Assembly: GCF_036178845.1 (NCBI RefSeq)
Contig: NZ_CP108070.1
Location: 7,316,001-7,380,000 of the forward strand
DNA length: 64,000 nt
DNA from: Streptomyces sp. NBC_00271
GTDB taxonomy: Bacteria > Actinomycetota > Actinomycetes > Streptomycetales > Streptomycetaceae
Direction: 5' to 3'
Shown: piece after piece, positions 15,865 to 25,546 of the stretch
Layout of the letters: each line of letters begins with the position of its first letter
Position numbering within the stretch: position 1 is the stretch's first letter
Made by a program: the position numbers and the translations under genes
Notes under the pieces: model-generated
What the model saw: only the letters and a program-made list of their open reading frames with translations
The model's database searches: none
What the model was told of the DNA's origin: nothing

Positions 15865-18272
15865 AACATCTCGCACGACCCAGACGGAGAACCTCACTGC
15901 TGGCCGTGGCGGGGCTGGCCGCCGGGATGCTGCTCGTCTCGCCCCAGCCCGCCTCCGCCGCCAACCTCGTCACCAACCCGGGTTTCGAGACCGACGGTAC
16001 GGACGGCATGCCGTACTGCTGGGAGAAGTCCGGCTGGGGCGACAACGACTTCACCTTTTCCACCGTCGCCGATTCCCACTCCGGCTCCAAGGCCATGAAG
16101 GTCACGCTGACCCGGCGCGTCGACGGCGACCGCAAGGCCCTGATCACGGAGTCCGCGACCTGCGCGCCGGTGGTCACCGCGGGCAAGCAGTACGACCTCG
16201 GCCTCTGGTACAAGTCGACGACGCCGGACACCGCGATCACGCTCTTCCGGCACGACACCACGGCGGGCTGGCAGTACTGGACCGACCTCAAGACGCTGGA
16301 CATGGCGGCGGGCTGGACGCAGGCGAGCGTCCGTACGCCCGCCGTCCCGGCCGGTACCGACCGCATCACCTGGGGCGTCTCGGTGTACGGCACCGGTTCG
16401 GCGACCACCGACGACTACACGATGGAACAGGTCTCCGACCCGATCCCGCCGGCCACCTGCACCGCCACCGCCGACGAGTGTGCCAACGGCCGCTGGGACG
16501 TGCTGCCCACGCAGAACCCGGTGCGCTCCATGCACTCCGTCGTCCTCAACAACGGCAAGGTGCTGCTGATCGCCGGGTCCGGCAACAGCGAGGAGAACTT
16601 CGACGCGGGCACGTTCACCAGCGCGGTCTACGACCCGGTGAAGGGCACGTACAAGGTGATCCCCACGCCGAAGGACATGTTCTGCTCGGGTCACGTCCAG
16701 CTCGCCGACGGGCGGGTGCTGGTGATGAGCGGCAACAAGGCGTTCCCGGTCGCGGGCGGGCACGGCTACGAGGGGTACAAGGACTCGTACATCTTCGACC
16801 CGGTCACCGAGACGTACAGCAAGACGAACGACCTGAACGACGGCCACTGGTACCCGTCGGCCACCGAGCTCGGCAACGGTGACGTCATCTCGTTCGGCGG
16901 GCTGCGCGAGGACTCCACCGGGTCGGTGACGGCCGAGCGCTGGTCGGCGGCGCAGCAGCAGTGGCTGCCGCTGTGGCAGGTCAACCAGACCTGGTCGTAC
17001 TGGGGTCTGTACCCGTCGATGATCCTGATGCAGGACGGGCGGCTCTTCTACTCGGGCAGCCATGTCTTCGGCAACGGCACACCCGGCACGGGTTCGGCGA
17101 TCTACGACTACGACGCGAACACCGTCACGGCGATCCCCGGGCTCCAGGACAAGGACGAGCGCGACCAGTCCGCGAGCGTGCTGCTGCCCCCGGCCCAGGA
17201 CCAGAAGGTGCTGACGATCGGCGGCGGCAACATCGACTCCAACCCGGAGGCGAACCGGCTCACCGACATCATCGACCTGAAGGCCGCGAACCCGGCGTAC
17301 ACCGTCGGCCCGCAGATCCCGCAGGGCACGGTCGACCTCGGCAACGGCAAGGTCGCCGAGACCGGCAACCAGGGCAAGATGTACGTCTCCGCCGTCCTCC
17401 TGCCGGACGGCAAGGTGCTGGAGACGGGCGGTGGCCTGCACAACCGCGCCAACCCGGTGTTCGAGGCGTCGATGTTCGACCCGGCGACCTCCACCTTCGA
17501 CCCGGTGGCCGCCGACCCCGAGGCACGCGGCTACCACTCCTCCGCGTTCCTGCTGCCCGACGGCCGGGTGATGGCCACCGGCGACAACCCGGGCAACGGC
17601 ACCTGGAACCACAACGTGTCCATCTACACCCCGCCCTACCTCCTCAAGGGCACCCGTCCGACGATCACCTCGGTGATCGACAACGAGTGGGTGTACGGGG
17701 ACACGCAGCGCATCACGGTCGACCGGCCCATCGTGAAGGCCGAGTTGATCCGCCCGGCCGCGGTGACGCACTCCTCGGACCCGAACCAGCGTTTCGTGGA
17801 CCTGCCTCTGTCGGTGGACGGCAACAACGTCGACCTGAACGTGACGAGCAACCCCAACATGGCCCCGCCCGGTTGGTACATGCTCTTCGCGGTCGACGCC
17901 AACGGGGTGCCCTCGGTCGCCAAGTGGGTGCACCTCCAGGGCCCCGCCGCCCTGGCCACGGACACCGCCTCGGCGCACGTCCACTCCTTCGCCGACTCCC
18001 TTGAGGGCACGGTCACCAAGGGCGGCAAGAAGCGGACCTCGCAGAAGGTCAGCACGACGATCTCCGGCTGCGACCGGCACTACGGCACGATCAACGTCTG
18101 TGTGCCGACCGTCTTCCCGGACGGCGTCAAGAAGACGACGGCCTCGCGCTGCGCGTGGCTGAAGACGAACGACTACGGCCGCCTGAAGGTCAACGGCAAG
18201 GACGACCCGCTGGGTCTCGACCCCAACAGGGACGGGCTGGCCTGCGGCGCCAAGGATCTCAAGCGCCGCTAG
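15861..18272 (+). CDS. Secreted copper-radical oxidase (galactose/glyoxal oxidase-like) with N-terminal carbohydrate-binding module
   Basis: The protein is 803 residues. A signal peptide (1-33, ending PASAA) is followed by a CenC-type carbohydrate-binding module (35-190), a kelch propeller with a C-terminal Ig-like domain (205-690), and an excalibur-like end with DPNRDGLACG. Every copper and radical residue known from galactose oxidase has a counterpart: Cys275 (DMFCSG) and Tyr331 (GHWYPSAT) for the Tyr-Cys cofactor, Tyr558-His559 (RGYHSS) and His637 (AVTHSSDPNQR). It should oxidise a primary alcohol or aldehyde on a sugar or glycan outside the cell with release of H2O2. The Streptomyces relative GlxA works with a GT2 synthase at hyphal tips; here the partner cluster is different. 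Confidence 0.88.
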   Translation: MKHLARPRRRTSLLAVAGLAAGMLLVSPQPASAANLVTNPGFETDGTDGMPYCWEKSGWGDNDFTFSTVADSHSGSKAMKVTLTRRVDGDRKALITESATCAPVVTAGKQYDLGLWYKSTTPDTAITLFRHDTTAGWQYWTDLKTLDMAAGWTQASVRTPAVPAGTDRITWGVSVYGTGSATTDDYTMEQVSDPIPPATCTATADECANGRWDVLPTQNPVRSMHSVVLNNGKVLLIAGSGNSEENFDAGTFTSAVYDPVKGTYKVIPTPKDMFCSGHVQLADGRVLVMSGNKAFPVAGGHGYEGYKDSYIFDPVTETYSKTNDLNDGHWYPSATELGNGDVISFGGLREDSTGSVTAERWSAAQQQWLPLWQVNQTWSYWGLYPSMILMQDGRLFYSGSHVFGNGTPGTGSAIYDYDANTVTAIPGLQDKDERDQSASVLLPPAQDQKVLTIGGGNIDSNPEANRLTDIIDLKAANPAYTVGPQIPQGTVDLGNGKVAETGNQGKMYVSAVLLPDGKVLETGGGLHNRANPVFEASMFDPATSTFDPVAADPEARGYHSSAFLLPDGRVMATGDNPGNGTWNHNVSIYTPPYLLKGTRPTITSVIDNEWVYGDTQRITVDRPIVKAELIRPAAVTHSSDPNQRFVDLPLSVDGNNVDLNVTSNPNMAPPGWYMLFAVDANGVPSVAKWVHLQGPAALATDTASAHVHSFADSLEGTVTKGGKKRTSQKVSTTISGCDRHYGTINVCVPTVFPDGVKKTTASRCAWLKTNDYGRLKVNGKDDPLGLDPNRDGLACGAKDLKRR

Positions 18273-19002
18273 GCGTCTGGCTCCCGAACTCGGCGAGGGC
18301 GCGCTCCACGATGGCCTCCAGGCTGTCGTGGTGCGCGCCCTTCCAGTAGGCGCGCCCGCACTCCTCGCACTGCGCGAACACGTCGTAGGACCGTTCGGTG
18401 CCGCCCTCCAGTTGGTCCACGACCTGCTCCTTGGTGGCCTCCTTGAGCAGGCCGTTGCAGGCGGTGCAGCGCGTCCAGGGCCTCAGCTCGGGTGCGAACC
18501 GGCCCAGCACGTCACGGAGTTGGTCGTCGGGCCGGGTGCTGTAGATGAACGCGCCCGCCCACAGCTCGCGGCGGCGCAGCAGCCCCCGGTCGCGGCTGAG
18601 CATCACGCGCCGCTCGGCGGCGGAGCGCGCGGCGAGCGCCGGGTCGCCGATGTCCGTCGACTCGTACGCCGCGTCGACCCCGAGGAGGCGCAGCCGGCGC
18701 GCGAGGGTGCCGAGGTGTACGTCGAGGAGGAAGCGGAGCGGGGCGCCCGGAACCCGCTGCGGGCGCTCCACCGCCTGTACGTCGACGCTCTCGCCGGCCC
18801 CGGGGAGGTGCGAGACGGGCACCTCGCGGCCGTCCACGACGAGGGCGCCGACCTCGGTCAGCGGGACGCCGAGCGACTCGACGACATGGCCGAGGGTGGA
18901 GGAGCCGTCGGTGGCGACCGCCGTGGCTCCCGAACGACGCCCGTGCGGTACGAACATCCCCAGTTCGGGGGCGAAGGCGACATGGATCTCCGGTCCGTTC
19001 AC
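18259..19002 (-). CDS. Mut7-C RNase-fold protein with N-terminal ubiquitin-like domain
   Basis: This 247-residue protein has an N-terminal beta-grasp part (1-80) and a Mut7-C domain from FLLDVHLGTLARRLRLLG (91-108), with PIN-type acidic residues including D94 and SRDRG (136-140), then a zinc ribbon CxxC...CxxC (C179, C182, C212, C215). The family is predicted to be a PIN-like RNase, but a cellular substrate is not known. Its 3' end overlaps the 3' end of the oxidase gene by 14 nt, so the two transcripts are antisense there. Confidence 0.88.
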   Translation of the reverse strand: MNGPEIHVAFAPELGMFVPHGRRSGATAVATDGSSTLGHVVESLGVPLTEVGALVVDGREVPVSHLPGAGESVDVQAVERPQRVPGAPLRFLLDVHLGTLARRLRLLGVDAAYESTDIGDPALAARSAAERRVMLSRDRGLLRRRELWAGAFIYSTRPDDQLRDVLGRFAPELRPWTRCTACNGLLKEATKEQVVDQLEGGTERSYDVFAQCEECGRAYWKGAHHDSLEAIVERALAEFGSQTPSGA

Positions 19003-19035
19003 CCGGTCAGGATGTCACGCCTCAGAGCCCTGGCC

Positions 19036-19677
19036 TCAGGGTTTTTCGGTGGGGAGGCCGTGTTCCAGGACGTCCATCGCGCGGTCCACCAGGTCCTTGA
19101 AGTCGTCCCGGTGGTCGTTCTCCGCCCAGTACAGGGACGTCTCCATCAGGCCGCCGATGATCGCCATCGCGTAGACCCGCACCTCCAGGCTGTCCGGGTC
19201 CCGGCCGGTGCGCTCGCCGATGGCCTGGCAGAGCATGGTGCCGGTGACCGACATGCTCTCCATCATCCGCGAGCGCACCGCCGGGACCTGGACCATCAGA
19301 TGGGTCCGCAGCCGGGACACCTCGGGGTCGTCCTTGATGCCGAGCCGGATGGCCTTCTGCATCACGAACCGGAGGGTGTCCATCCACGGCTCGTCCTTGG
19401 GCCGGGCCCGCAGCTCCTCCATGATGAGCGGGTCGAACTCGTCCGTGAGGACGATGTCCTCCTTGGTGGGGAAGTAGCGGAAGACGGTCGACGGCGACAC
19501 CTCGGCGCGCTCGGCGATCTGCTCGATCGTCGTCGCGTCGTACCCCTGTTCCTTGACGAGTGCGTAGGTCGCGGTGCGGATCGCCTCGCGGGTCTTGATC
19601 TTCTTCCGCTCGCGGAGTCCCAGTTGAGGGCGGTCGGCGGGGCTGAAGGGGGAGGGTGCGGCCGTCATGCTGTTCAT
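19036..19677 (-). CDS. TetR family repressor of the adjacent exporter
   Basis: The protein is 213 residues. The N-terminal HTH (about 25-72) reads KTREAIRTATYALVKEQGYDATT..VSPSTVFRYFPTKEDIV, a typical TetR DNA-binding domain; the rest is a helical ligand-binding part. The start ATG at 19677 overlaps the stop of the MFS gene (ATGA), so regulator and exporter are one transcript; a second ATG lies three codons in. It most likely represses its own operon through the palindrome at 21247-21261. Confidence 0.9.
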   Translation of the reverse strand: MNSMTAAPSPFSPADRPQLGLRERKKIKTREAIRTATYALVKEQGYDATTIEQIAERAEVSPSTVFRYFPTKEDIVLTDEFDPLIMEELRARPKDEPWMDTLRFVMQKAIRLGIKDDPEVSRLRTHLMVQVPAVRSRMMESMSVTGTMLCQAIGERTGRDPDSLEVRVYAMAIIGGLMETSLYWAENDHRDDFKDLVDRAMDVLEHGLPTEKP

Positions 19678-21242
19678 TGTCCGGCATCCGCCGCAGCGGT
19701 GGCCATGGCCGGGTTCTCGTCCTCCTTCGTGGCATGCGTGACCGGGGTGTTCGGCAGGAACGCCGCGGCCAGCAGGGCGGTGACGAGGGCCGCGATGCCG
19801 CACACCAGCAGGACCAGGCCCATGCCATGGACGTACGCGCTGTTCGCGGAGGCCACGAGATCGGCCGAGCCCGCCTTCTGGGCGACGATGTGTGCCGCGA
19901 CCACGGACTCCCCGGCGGTGTCGGCGGCCTTCGCGGGCAGCCCGGCGACGTCGAGGCGGTCCCGGAAGGTGCTCGCCAGCAGGCTGCCGAGGAGGGCGAT
20001 GCCGATCGCGCTGCCGACCTGGCGCGTCGTCATGAGGAGCCCGGAGCCGCTGCCGGCCCGGTCGCGGGGCAGGGCGCCGAGGGCGCCGTCCATCGCGGGG
20101 ACGACCGAGAAACCGAAGCCGAAGCCGGTGATGGACAGCCACAGCGCGGTGAAGCCGTAGCCCGAGTCGACCGTCGTACGGCTGCCGAGCAGCGCGGCGA
20201 AGGCCAGCACCACCAGTCCCGCGCTGACCACCGCGCGGGAACCGAACCGGGCGACGATCGGTTGTGCGGCCCGGGCCGCGACGATCAGACCGCCCATCAT
20301 GGGAAGCAGCCGCAGGCCGGTGCCGAAGGCGTCGTGGCCGAGCACCGCCTGGAGATACGGCGGCAGCACGAACAGCAGGCCGGACAGGACGAACATCACC
20401 AGGGTCGCCGCGATCGTGTTGAACAGGAACCCGCGGTGGGTGAGCAGCGACATGTCGAGCATGGGGCGTTCCACGCGCCGCTCGCGCAGCACCAGGGCGG
20501 CGATCAGAACGGCGGCCCCGGCGAGCATGCCCACGATCAGCGGGTCGCCCCAGCCGCGGCCGGGCGCCTCGATGATCGCGTAGATGAGGGCGCCGAGGCC
20601 TGCCGCGGTGAGCGCGGTGGAGAGGGTGTCGACCTTGGGGGAGGCGGGGTCGCGGGTCTCGGGCAGCAGGAAGACGCAGGCGGCGATGCCGAGCGCGGCC
20701 ATCGGGACGTTGACCAGGAAGACCGAGCCCCACCAGAAGTGGTTGAGCAGCCAGCCGCCGATGATCGGGCCGAGCGGCAGACCGAGCGATGAGGCGGCGG
20801 AGATGATGCCGACGGCCTTGGTGCGCTCGTCGGGTCCGAAGAGCGAGGGCAGCACGGACAGGGCGAGCGGCATGACCAGCGCGGCGCCGAGGCCCATCAC
20901 CGTGCGGGCCGCGATGACCCAGTTCACGTCGCCCGCCAGGGAGCCCATCACGGAACCGGCGAGGAAGATCCCGAGCCCCACGACGAGCATCCGCCGCCGT
21001 CCGAACCGGTCGCCGAGCAGTCCCGCCGGGAGCATCAGCGCGGCGAAGACGATCACGTACGCGTCCGCCATCCACTGCTGCTGGCCGGTGGTGGCGCCGA
21101 GTTCGCCTGCCATCGTCGGCAGGGCCACGTTGAGGATCGTCGTGTCGAATCCGAGCGTGAGCATGCTCGCGACCAGGGCCCCGAGGGCCCACCAGCGGCG
21201 CGGGTCGCGCCGTACGCCATCGTCTTGAGTGACAGTAACCAT
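19674..21242 (-). CDS. DHA2 (EmrB/QacA) family MFS drug exporter
   Basis: The protein is 522 residues with about 14 hydrophobic helices. It has the DHA2 features LDTTILNVALP-like LGFDTTILNVALP in helix 1, WMADAYVI in the following region, GDRFGRRRMLV (motif A) and PLGPIIGGWLL (antiporter motif C). It should export a hydrophobic drug or antiseptic by proton exchange. The ATG at 21242 has no Shine-Dalgarno sequence and lies directly behind a promoter, so the message may be leaderless. It is co-transcribed with its TetR repressor. Confidence 0.9.
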   Translation of the reverse strand: MVTVTQDDGVRRDPRRWWALGALVASMLTLGFDTTILNVALPTMAGELGATTGQQQWMADAYVIVFAALMLPAGLLGDRFGRRRMLVVGLGIFLAGSVMGSLAGDVNWVIAARTVMGLGAALVMPLALSVLPSLFGPDERTKAVGIISAASSLGLPLGPIIGGWLLNHFWWGSVFLVNVPMAALGIAACVFLLPETRDPASPKVDTLSTALTAAGLGALIYAIIEAPGRGWGDPLIVGMLAGAAVLIAALVLRERRVERPMLDMSLLTHRGFLFNTIAATLVMFVLSGLLFVLPPYLQAVLGHDAFGTGLRLLPMMGGLIVAARAAQPIVARFGSRAVVSAGLVVLAFAALLGSRTTVDSGYGFTALWLSITGFGFGFSVVPAMDGALGALPRDRAGSGSGLLMTTRQVGSAIGIALLGSLLASTFRDRLDVAGLPAKAADTAGESVVAAHIVAQKAGSADLVASANSAYVHGMGLVLLVCGIAALVTALLAAAFLPNTPVTHATKEDENPAMATAAADAGQ

Positions 21243-21246
21243 GAAA

Positions 21247-21279
21247 TGAGAGTAGCTCTCAAAAGATGGCGGATGTCAA
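21247..21279 (-). promoter_or_regulatory. Promoter with overlapping TetR-type operator for the MFS-tetR operon
   Basis: On the minus strand a perfect TTGACA (21274-21279) is followed after 19 nt by TACTCT (21249-21254), then 6 nt and the ATG of the exporter. The palindrome TGAGAG-N3-CTCTCA (21247-21261) covers the -10 hexamer. Binding of a repressor there would block the polymerase. The spacing implies a transcript starting at or next to the ATG. Confidence 0.7.
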
Positions 21280-21307
21280 TGGGGATCTGCTGTCAGGCGG
21301 ACGAAAA

Positions 21308-21335
21308 ATGGCCACGGCTCGGAAGCCGTGGCCAT
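21308..21335 (-). terminator. Rho-independent terminator after the hemolysin III gene
   Basis: A perfect 12-bp stem ATGGCCACGGCT/AGCCGTGGCCAT with a 4-nt loop is followed, on the minus strand, by a TTTTT run. It lies 21 nt beyond the stop at 21357. Confidence 0.85.
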
Positions 21336-21356
21336 GAAGGAGAAGGGGGAGGTGTC

Positions 21357-22070
21357 TTAGCCGTGCTGGTAGGCCACCAGTGAGATGCCCACGTAGTGCA
21401 CGACGAACGCCGCGAGGGTGAGGGAGTGGAAGACCTCGTGGAAGCCGAACCAGCGGGGTGAGGGGTTGGGGCGCTTGATCCCGTAGATCACACCGCCCGC
21501 GCTGTAGAGCAGTCCGCCGACGATCACCAGGACCAGCACGGCGATGCCGCCCGTGCGCATGAAGTCCGGGAGGAAGAAGACGGCCGCCCAGCCCATCGCT
21601 ATGTAGCAGGGGGTGTAGAGCCAGCGCGGGGCGCCGACCCAGAACACCCGGAAGATGATCCCCGCCGCCGCGGCGGCCCAGATGCTCCACAGGAGCCACT
21701 GCCCCTTGGCGCCGGGGAGCAGCAGCATCGTCAGCGGTGTGTAGGTGCCCGCGATGATCAGGAAGATGTTGGCGTGGTCGAGTCTGCGCAGCACGCCGTC
21801 CATCCGCGGGCTCCAGTTGCCGCGGTGGTAGAGCGCGCTCACTCCGAACAGGAGGCAGGCCGTCAGGACGAAGATCCCGCAGGCGATGCGGGCCCGCGTG
21901 GAACTGGCCAGAGCGGTGAGGACCAGGCCGGAGATCAGGACGGCCGGGAACATGCCGAGGTGCAGCCAGCCGCGGAGCTTGGGCTTGACCGGATGCGGCG
22001 GGGAGAGCGCTGCGGGACTGCGGCCTGCGGCCGGCGAGTCCGTGGGCGCGTCGGGGACGGGCGCAGTCAT
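21357..22070 (-). CDS. Hemolysin III/PAQR family membrane protein
   Basis: The protein is 237 residues. After a proline-rich cytoplasmic leader (1-32) there are seven hydrophobic helices with the family histidine and acidic motifs: SALYHRGNW, RRLDHANIFLIIAGTYTP and, near the end, FHEVFHSLTLAAFVVHY, which supply the zinc ligands seen in PAQR receptors. In bacteria this family (TrhA/YqfA/HlyIII) affects membrane lipid homeostasis; haemolysis is an old name. The start is supported by AGGTAGGA upstream. The gene appears monocistronic. Confidence 0.9.
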   Translation of the reverse strand: MTAPVPDAPTDSPAAGRSPAALSPPHPVKPKLRGWLHLGMFPAVLISGLVLTALASSTRARIACGIFVLTACLLFGVSALYHRGNWSPRMDGVLRRLDHANIFLIIAGTYTPLTMLLLPGAKGQWLLWSIWAAAAAGIIFRVFWVGAPRWLYTPCYIAMGWAAVFFLPDFMRTGGIAVLVLVIVGGLLYSAGGVIYGIKRPNPSPRWFGFHEVFHSLTLAAFVVHYVGISLVAYQHG

Positions 22071-22403
22071 AGGCGGAATCCTACCTACGGAACCGTAAGT
22101 TACGTGTCAGTACGGCGCACTGAACAGCCAAGAGTGGCCATGTTCTCACGAGCATGGCGCAAGGCGGCGGCCACGCAAAAAAACCTTCAGCTGAACCCAA
22201 CGTGTACGCAAAGAATCGCGGATACACGTGGCGATGGTCACTCCGCTCACGTGTGAGGCCCTCTGGACATATGGGCGAACCCGTCGGATGATCAAATGAG
22301 TGCGGTCGGCACCGGATGAGCGCCATGGGTATCCAGCTCCCGAAGCATCCGGGTCGCAGCCCCCACGGGGCCTCAACAAAAAACCCCTCATCTAGGAGCA
22401 ATC
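22071..22403. other. Noncoding leader region between hemolysin III gene and pckG
   Basis: This is a 333-bp divergent intergenic region holding the promoters of both flanking genes. It is less G+C-rich than the surroundings and contains A-runs (22178-22183, 22378-22383) and a perfect palindrome TTCAGCTGAA (22186-22195). No ORF with coding character and no recognised riboswitch was seen. Confidence 0.6.
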
Positions 22404-24227
22404 GTGGCGCGCGACATCGCGGCTCCCTCCACCGTCCCCACCCAGCACAAGGAACTGATCTCGTGGGTCAACGAGATCGCAGCACTGACCCAGCCGGACA
22501 ACGTGGTCTGGTGTGACGGATCCGAGGCCGAGTACGAGCGCCTGTGCGAGGAGCTCGTTCACAAGGGCACCTTCAAGAAGCTCGATCCCATCAAGCGCCC
22601 GCATTCCTACTACGCCGCTTCCGACCCGACCGATGTCGCGCGGGTCGAGGACCGGACGTTCATCTGCTCCGAGAAGGAGGAGGACGCGGGCCCGACCAAC
22701 CACTGGAAGGCGCCCGCCGAGATGCGGGAGATATTCGCGGGGGAGAAGGGCATCTTCCGCGGCTCGATGAAGGGCCGGACGATGTACGTCGTCCCGTTCT
22801 GCATGGGTCCGCTGGGCTCCGACCTCTCCGCGATCGGCGTCGAGATCACCGACTCCGCCTACGTCGCCGTGTCCATGCGCACCATGACCCGCATGGGACA
22901 GCCCGTCCTCGACGAGCTCGGCACCGATGGCTTCTTCGTGCGTGCTGTGCACACGCTCGGAGCGCCGCTGGCCGAGGGCGAGGCGGACGTGCCGTGGCCG
23001 TGCAACTCCACCAAGTACATCTCGCACTTCCCCGAGTCCCGCGAGATCTGGTCGTACGGATCGGGCTACGGCGGCAACGCGCTGCTCGGCAAGAAGTGCT
23101 ACGCCCTGCGCATAGCCTCCGTCATGGCCCGTGACGAGGGCTGGCTCGCCGAGCACATGCTCATCCTGAAGCTGACCCCGCCGCAGGGCGAGTCCAAGTA
23201 CGTCGCCGCCGCCTTCCCGAGCGCCTGCGGCAAGACCAACCTCGCCATGTTGGAGCCCACCGTCTCCGGCTGGACGGTCGAGACGATCGGCGACGACATC
23301 GCGTGGATGCGGTTCGGCGAGGACGGCCGGCTGTACGCGATCAACCCCGAGGCCGGCTTCTTCGGCGTCGCGCCCGGCACCGGTGAGCACACCAACGCCA
23401 ACGCGATGAAGACGCTGTGGGGCAACTCCGTCTTCACCAACGTCGCGCTCACCGACGACAACGACATCTGGTGGGAGGGCATGACGGAGGAGACTCCGGC
23501 CCACCTGACCGACTGGAAGGGCAACGACTGGACGCCGGAGTCCGGTACGCCCGCCGCCCACCCCAACGCCCGCTTCACCGTCCCCGCCTCGCAGTGCCCG
23601 ATCATCGCGCCCGAGTGGGAGGACCCCAAGGGCGTGCCGATCTCGGCGATCCTGTTCGGCGGACGCCGCGCCACCGCCGTACCGCTGGTGACGGAGTCCT
23701 TCGACTGGAACCACGGCGTCTTCCTCGGCGCCAACGTGGCCTCCGAGAAGACCGCCGCCGCCGAGGGCAAGGTCGGCGAGCTGCGTCGCGACCCCTTCGC
23801 CATGCTGCCGTTCTGCGGCTACAACATGGGCGACTACATGGGGCACTGGGTCGATGTCGCCAAGGACAAGGACCAGGCGAAGCTTCCGAAGATCTACTAC
23901 GTGAACTGGTTCCGCAAGAACGACGCGGGCAAGTTCGTGTGGCCGGGCTTCGGTGAGAACAGCCGTGTCCTGAAGTGGATCGTGGACCGCCTCGACGGCC
24001 GCGCTGAGGGCGTCGAGACCCCCATCGGCATCCTGCCGGCCAAGGGCGCCCTCGACACCAAGGGACTCGACCTCTCCGAGGCCGACCTCGACTTCCTGCT
24101 CACGGTCGACAAGGACGTGTGGCGCGAGGAGGCGGCGCTCGTGCCCGAGCACCTCAACACCTTCGGCGAGCACACCCCGAAGGAACTGTGGGACGAGTAC
24201 CGCGCGCTGGTGCGGCGCCTGGGCTAG
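22404..24227 (+). CDS. pckG: Phosphoenolpyruvate carboxykinase (GTP)
   Basis: The protein is 607 residues, full length for the GTP-dependent family. It converts oxaloacetate and GTP to PEP, CO2 and GDP, the first step of gluconeogenesis. The P-loop FPSACGKTN (271-279, with the hyperreactive-type Cys275 and Lys277), the metal-binding GDDIAWM stretch and the PEP-binding [11 protein letters not shown] (222-232) are all present. The GTG start follows a clean AGGAG (22394-22398). It is transcribed alone and ends at a long hairpin. Confidence 0.97.
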   Translation: MARDIAAPSTVPTQHKELISWVNEIAALTQPDNVVWCDGSEAEYERLCEELVHKGTFKKLDPIKRPHSYYAASDPTDVARVEDRTFICSEKEEDAGPTNHWKAPAEMREIFAGEKGIFRGSMKGRTMYVVPFCMGPLGSDLSAIGVEITDSAYVAVSMRTMTRMGQPVLDELGTDGFFVRAVHTLGAPLAEGEADVPWPCNSTKYISHFPESREIWSYGSGYGGNALLGKKCYALRIASVMARDEGWLAEHMLILKLTPPQGESKYVAAAFPSACGKTNLAMLEPTVSGWTVETIGDDIAWMRFGEDGRLYAINPEAGFFGVAPGTGEHTNANAMKTLWGNSVFTNVALTDDNDIWWEGMTEETPAHLTDWKGNDWTPESGTPAAHPNARFTVPASQCPIIAPEWEDPKGVPISAILFGGRRATAVPLVTESFDWNHGVFLGANVASEKTAAAEGKVGELRRDPFAMLPFCGYNMGDYMGHWVDVAKDKDQAKLPKIYYVNWFRKNDAGKFVWPGFGENSRVLKWIVDRLDGRAEGVETPIGILPAKGALDTKGLDLSEADLDFLLTVDKDVWREEAALVPEHLNTFGEHTPKELWDEYRALVRRLG

Positions 24228-24305
24228 GAAGAACTCCGCGGCCGGTCCGGCTTGCCCTGACCAGCGATCGTCACGGCCGGCCGCGGTGACGGCATCATGA
24301 AAGAC

Positions 24306-24347
24306 CAGGGGCCCGCTCTGTACGAGAACGTACAGAGCGGGCCCCTG
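24306..24347. terminator. Strong hairpin terminator after pckG
   Basis: A perfect 18-bp inverted repeat (CAGGGGCCCGCTCTGTAC and its complement) with a 6-nt loop lies 78 nt beyond the pckG stop. Confidence 0.85.
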
Positions 24348-24482
24348 CTGAATGCCCGGCACGCGAGTTGACCGGCGGACGGCCGCAGACCGCCGAGGTG
24401 TACGCGTATGTACGGTGCGCGCCGGCGTGGGGCGATACACGCCGCACATCGCGCGAAAAGGTGTGTCTGTGGGCAATTCACC

Positions 24483-24488
24483 TAGAGT
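24483..24488 (+). promoter_or_regulatory. Candidate -10 element for rmlA, leaderless geometry
   Basis: TAGAGT (fits TAnnnT) lies exactly 6 nt before the rmlA GTG, and no Shine-Dalgarno sequence is present. No good -35 was found, so support is moderate. Confidence 0.4.
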
Positions 24489-24494
24489 GATCGC

Positions 24495-25436
24495 GTGCGC
24501 GGAATTCTGCTGGCCGGGGGTACCGGCTCAAGGCTGTGGCCGTTGACCCGTTCGGTGTCGAAACAACTGCTGCCGGTTTTCGACAAGCCAATGGTCTACT
24601 ACCCGCTCTCCACACTGCTGATGGCCGGAGTCCGGGAGATTCTGATCATCACCACCCCGGAGGACCAGGACCAGTTCCGCCGGTTGTTCGGCGACGGCGG
24701 TCAACTGGGCCTGCGGCTGGAATACCTGGCGCAGGAACGTCCGGAGGGCATCGCCCATGCTCTCGTCCTGGGTGCCGACTTCATCGGCGACGAGCCGGTC
24801 GCGCTGATTCTGGGTGACAACATCTTCCACGGCACCGGCCTGGGCACGCGGCTGGCCCGCCATGACGGTCTGAAGGGCGGCAGAGTGTTCGCCTATCAGG
24901 TCGCCAACCCCTCGGCCTATGGCGTCGTGGAGTTCGACGCGGGGGGCCGGGTGCTGTCCATCGAGGAGAAACCGGCCCGGCCGAAGTCGCGGTACGCCGT
25001 GCCCGGACTGTACTTCTACGACAACCGGGTCGTGGAGATCGCGCACGGCCTTCGGCCCAGCGCCAGGGGCGAGTTGGAGATCACCGACCTCAACCGTGTC
25101 TATCTGGAGGCCGGGGAACTGTACGTCACCCGGCTCGACCGTGGCACCGCTTGGCTGGACACCGGGACCTTCGCCTCCATGGTTCAGGCATCGGAATTCG
25201 TGCGGGAGATCGAGGAGCGCCAAGGCTTCAAGATCGGCTGTATCGAGGAGGCGGTCTGGCGGGCCGGTCTGATCGACGACGGCCGGCTCCGGGAACTGGC
25301 CCAGCCGCTGCTCAAGAGCGGATACGGCCATTATCTGCTGGGTTTGTTGGAGGATTCCCCGTGCCTCGTAGGGTCCCCACGGGACAGCGAGGACGCCGGA
25401 TCACGTCGTGAGGAACTGCTGCGCACCGGTCCCTGA
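24495..25436 (+). CDS. rmlA: Glucose-1-phosphate thymidylyltransferase
   Basis: RmlA makes dTDP-glucose from dTTP and glucose-1-phosphate, the first step to dTDP-L-rhamnose. The protein is 313 residues; the nucleotide-binding [11 protein letters not shown] (8-18) and [12 protein letters not shown] lie at the N-terminus and [10 protein letters not shown] in the centre. The C-terminal tail past residue 290 is poorly conserved. The GTG start at 24495 gives the standard RGILLAGG N-terminus. The other three genes of the pathway follow within 6 kb on the same strand, with a collagen-like gene between. Confidence 0.95.
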   Translation: MRGILLAGGTGSRLWPLTRSVSKQLLPVFDKPMVYYPLSTLLMAGVREILIITTPEDQDQFRRLFGDGGQLGLRLEYLAQERPEGIAHALVLGADFIGDEPVALILGDNIFHGTGLGTRLARHDGLKGGRVFAYQVANPSAYGVVEFDAGGRVLSIEEKPARPKSRYAVPGLYFYDNRVVEIAHGLRPSARGELEITDLNRVYLEAGELYVTRLDRGTAWLDTGTFASMVQASEFVREIEERQGFKIGCIEEAVWRAGLIDDGRLRELAQPLLKSGYGHYLLGLLEDSPCLVGSPRDSEDAGSRREELLRTGP

Positions 25437-25546
25437 GCTTTCGCGTGACGGTGTCCTTCTCCTGACTAAAGTCGCGCGGCGGATGTCCCGAAGACACGGA
25501 CGTCAAGTTCGACAAGAACAGCTGCGTGGTGGAAGGAATCGGTTAC

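Noticed and set aside
15894..18080. 728-codon minus-strand frame opposite the copper oxidase gene
   Set aside because: It is antisense to a gene with all catalytic residues in place, and its composition is typical of a shadow frame.
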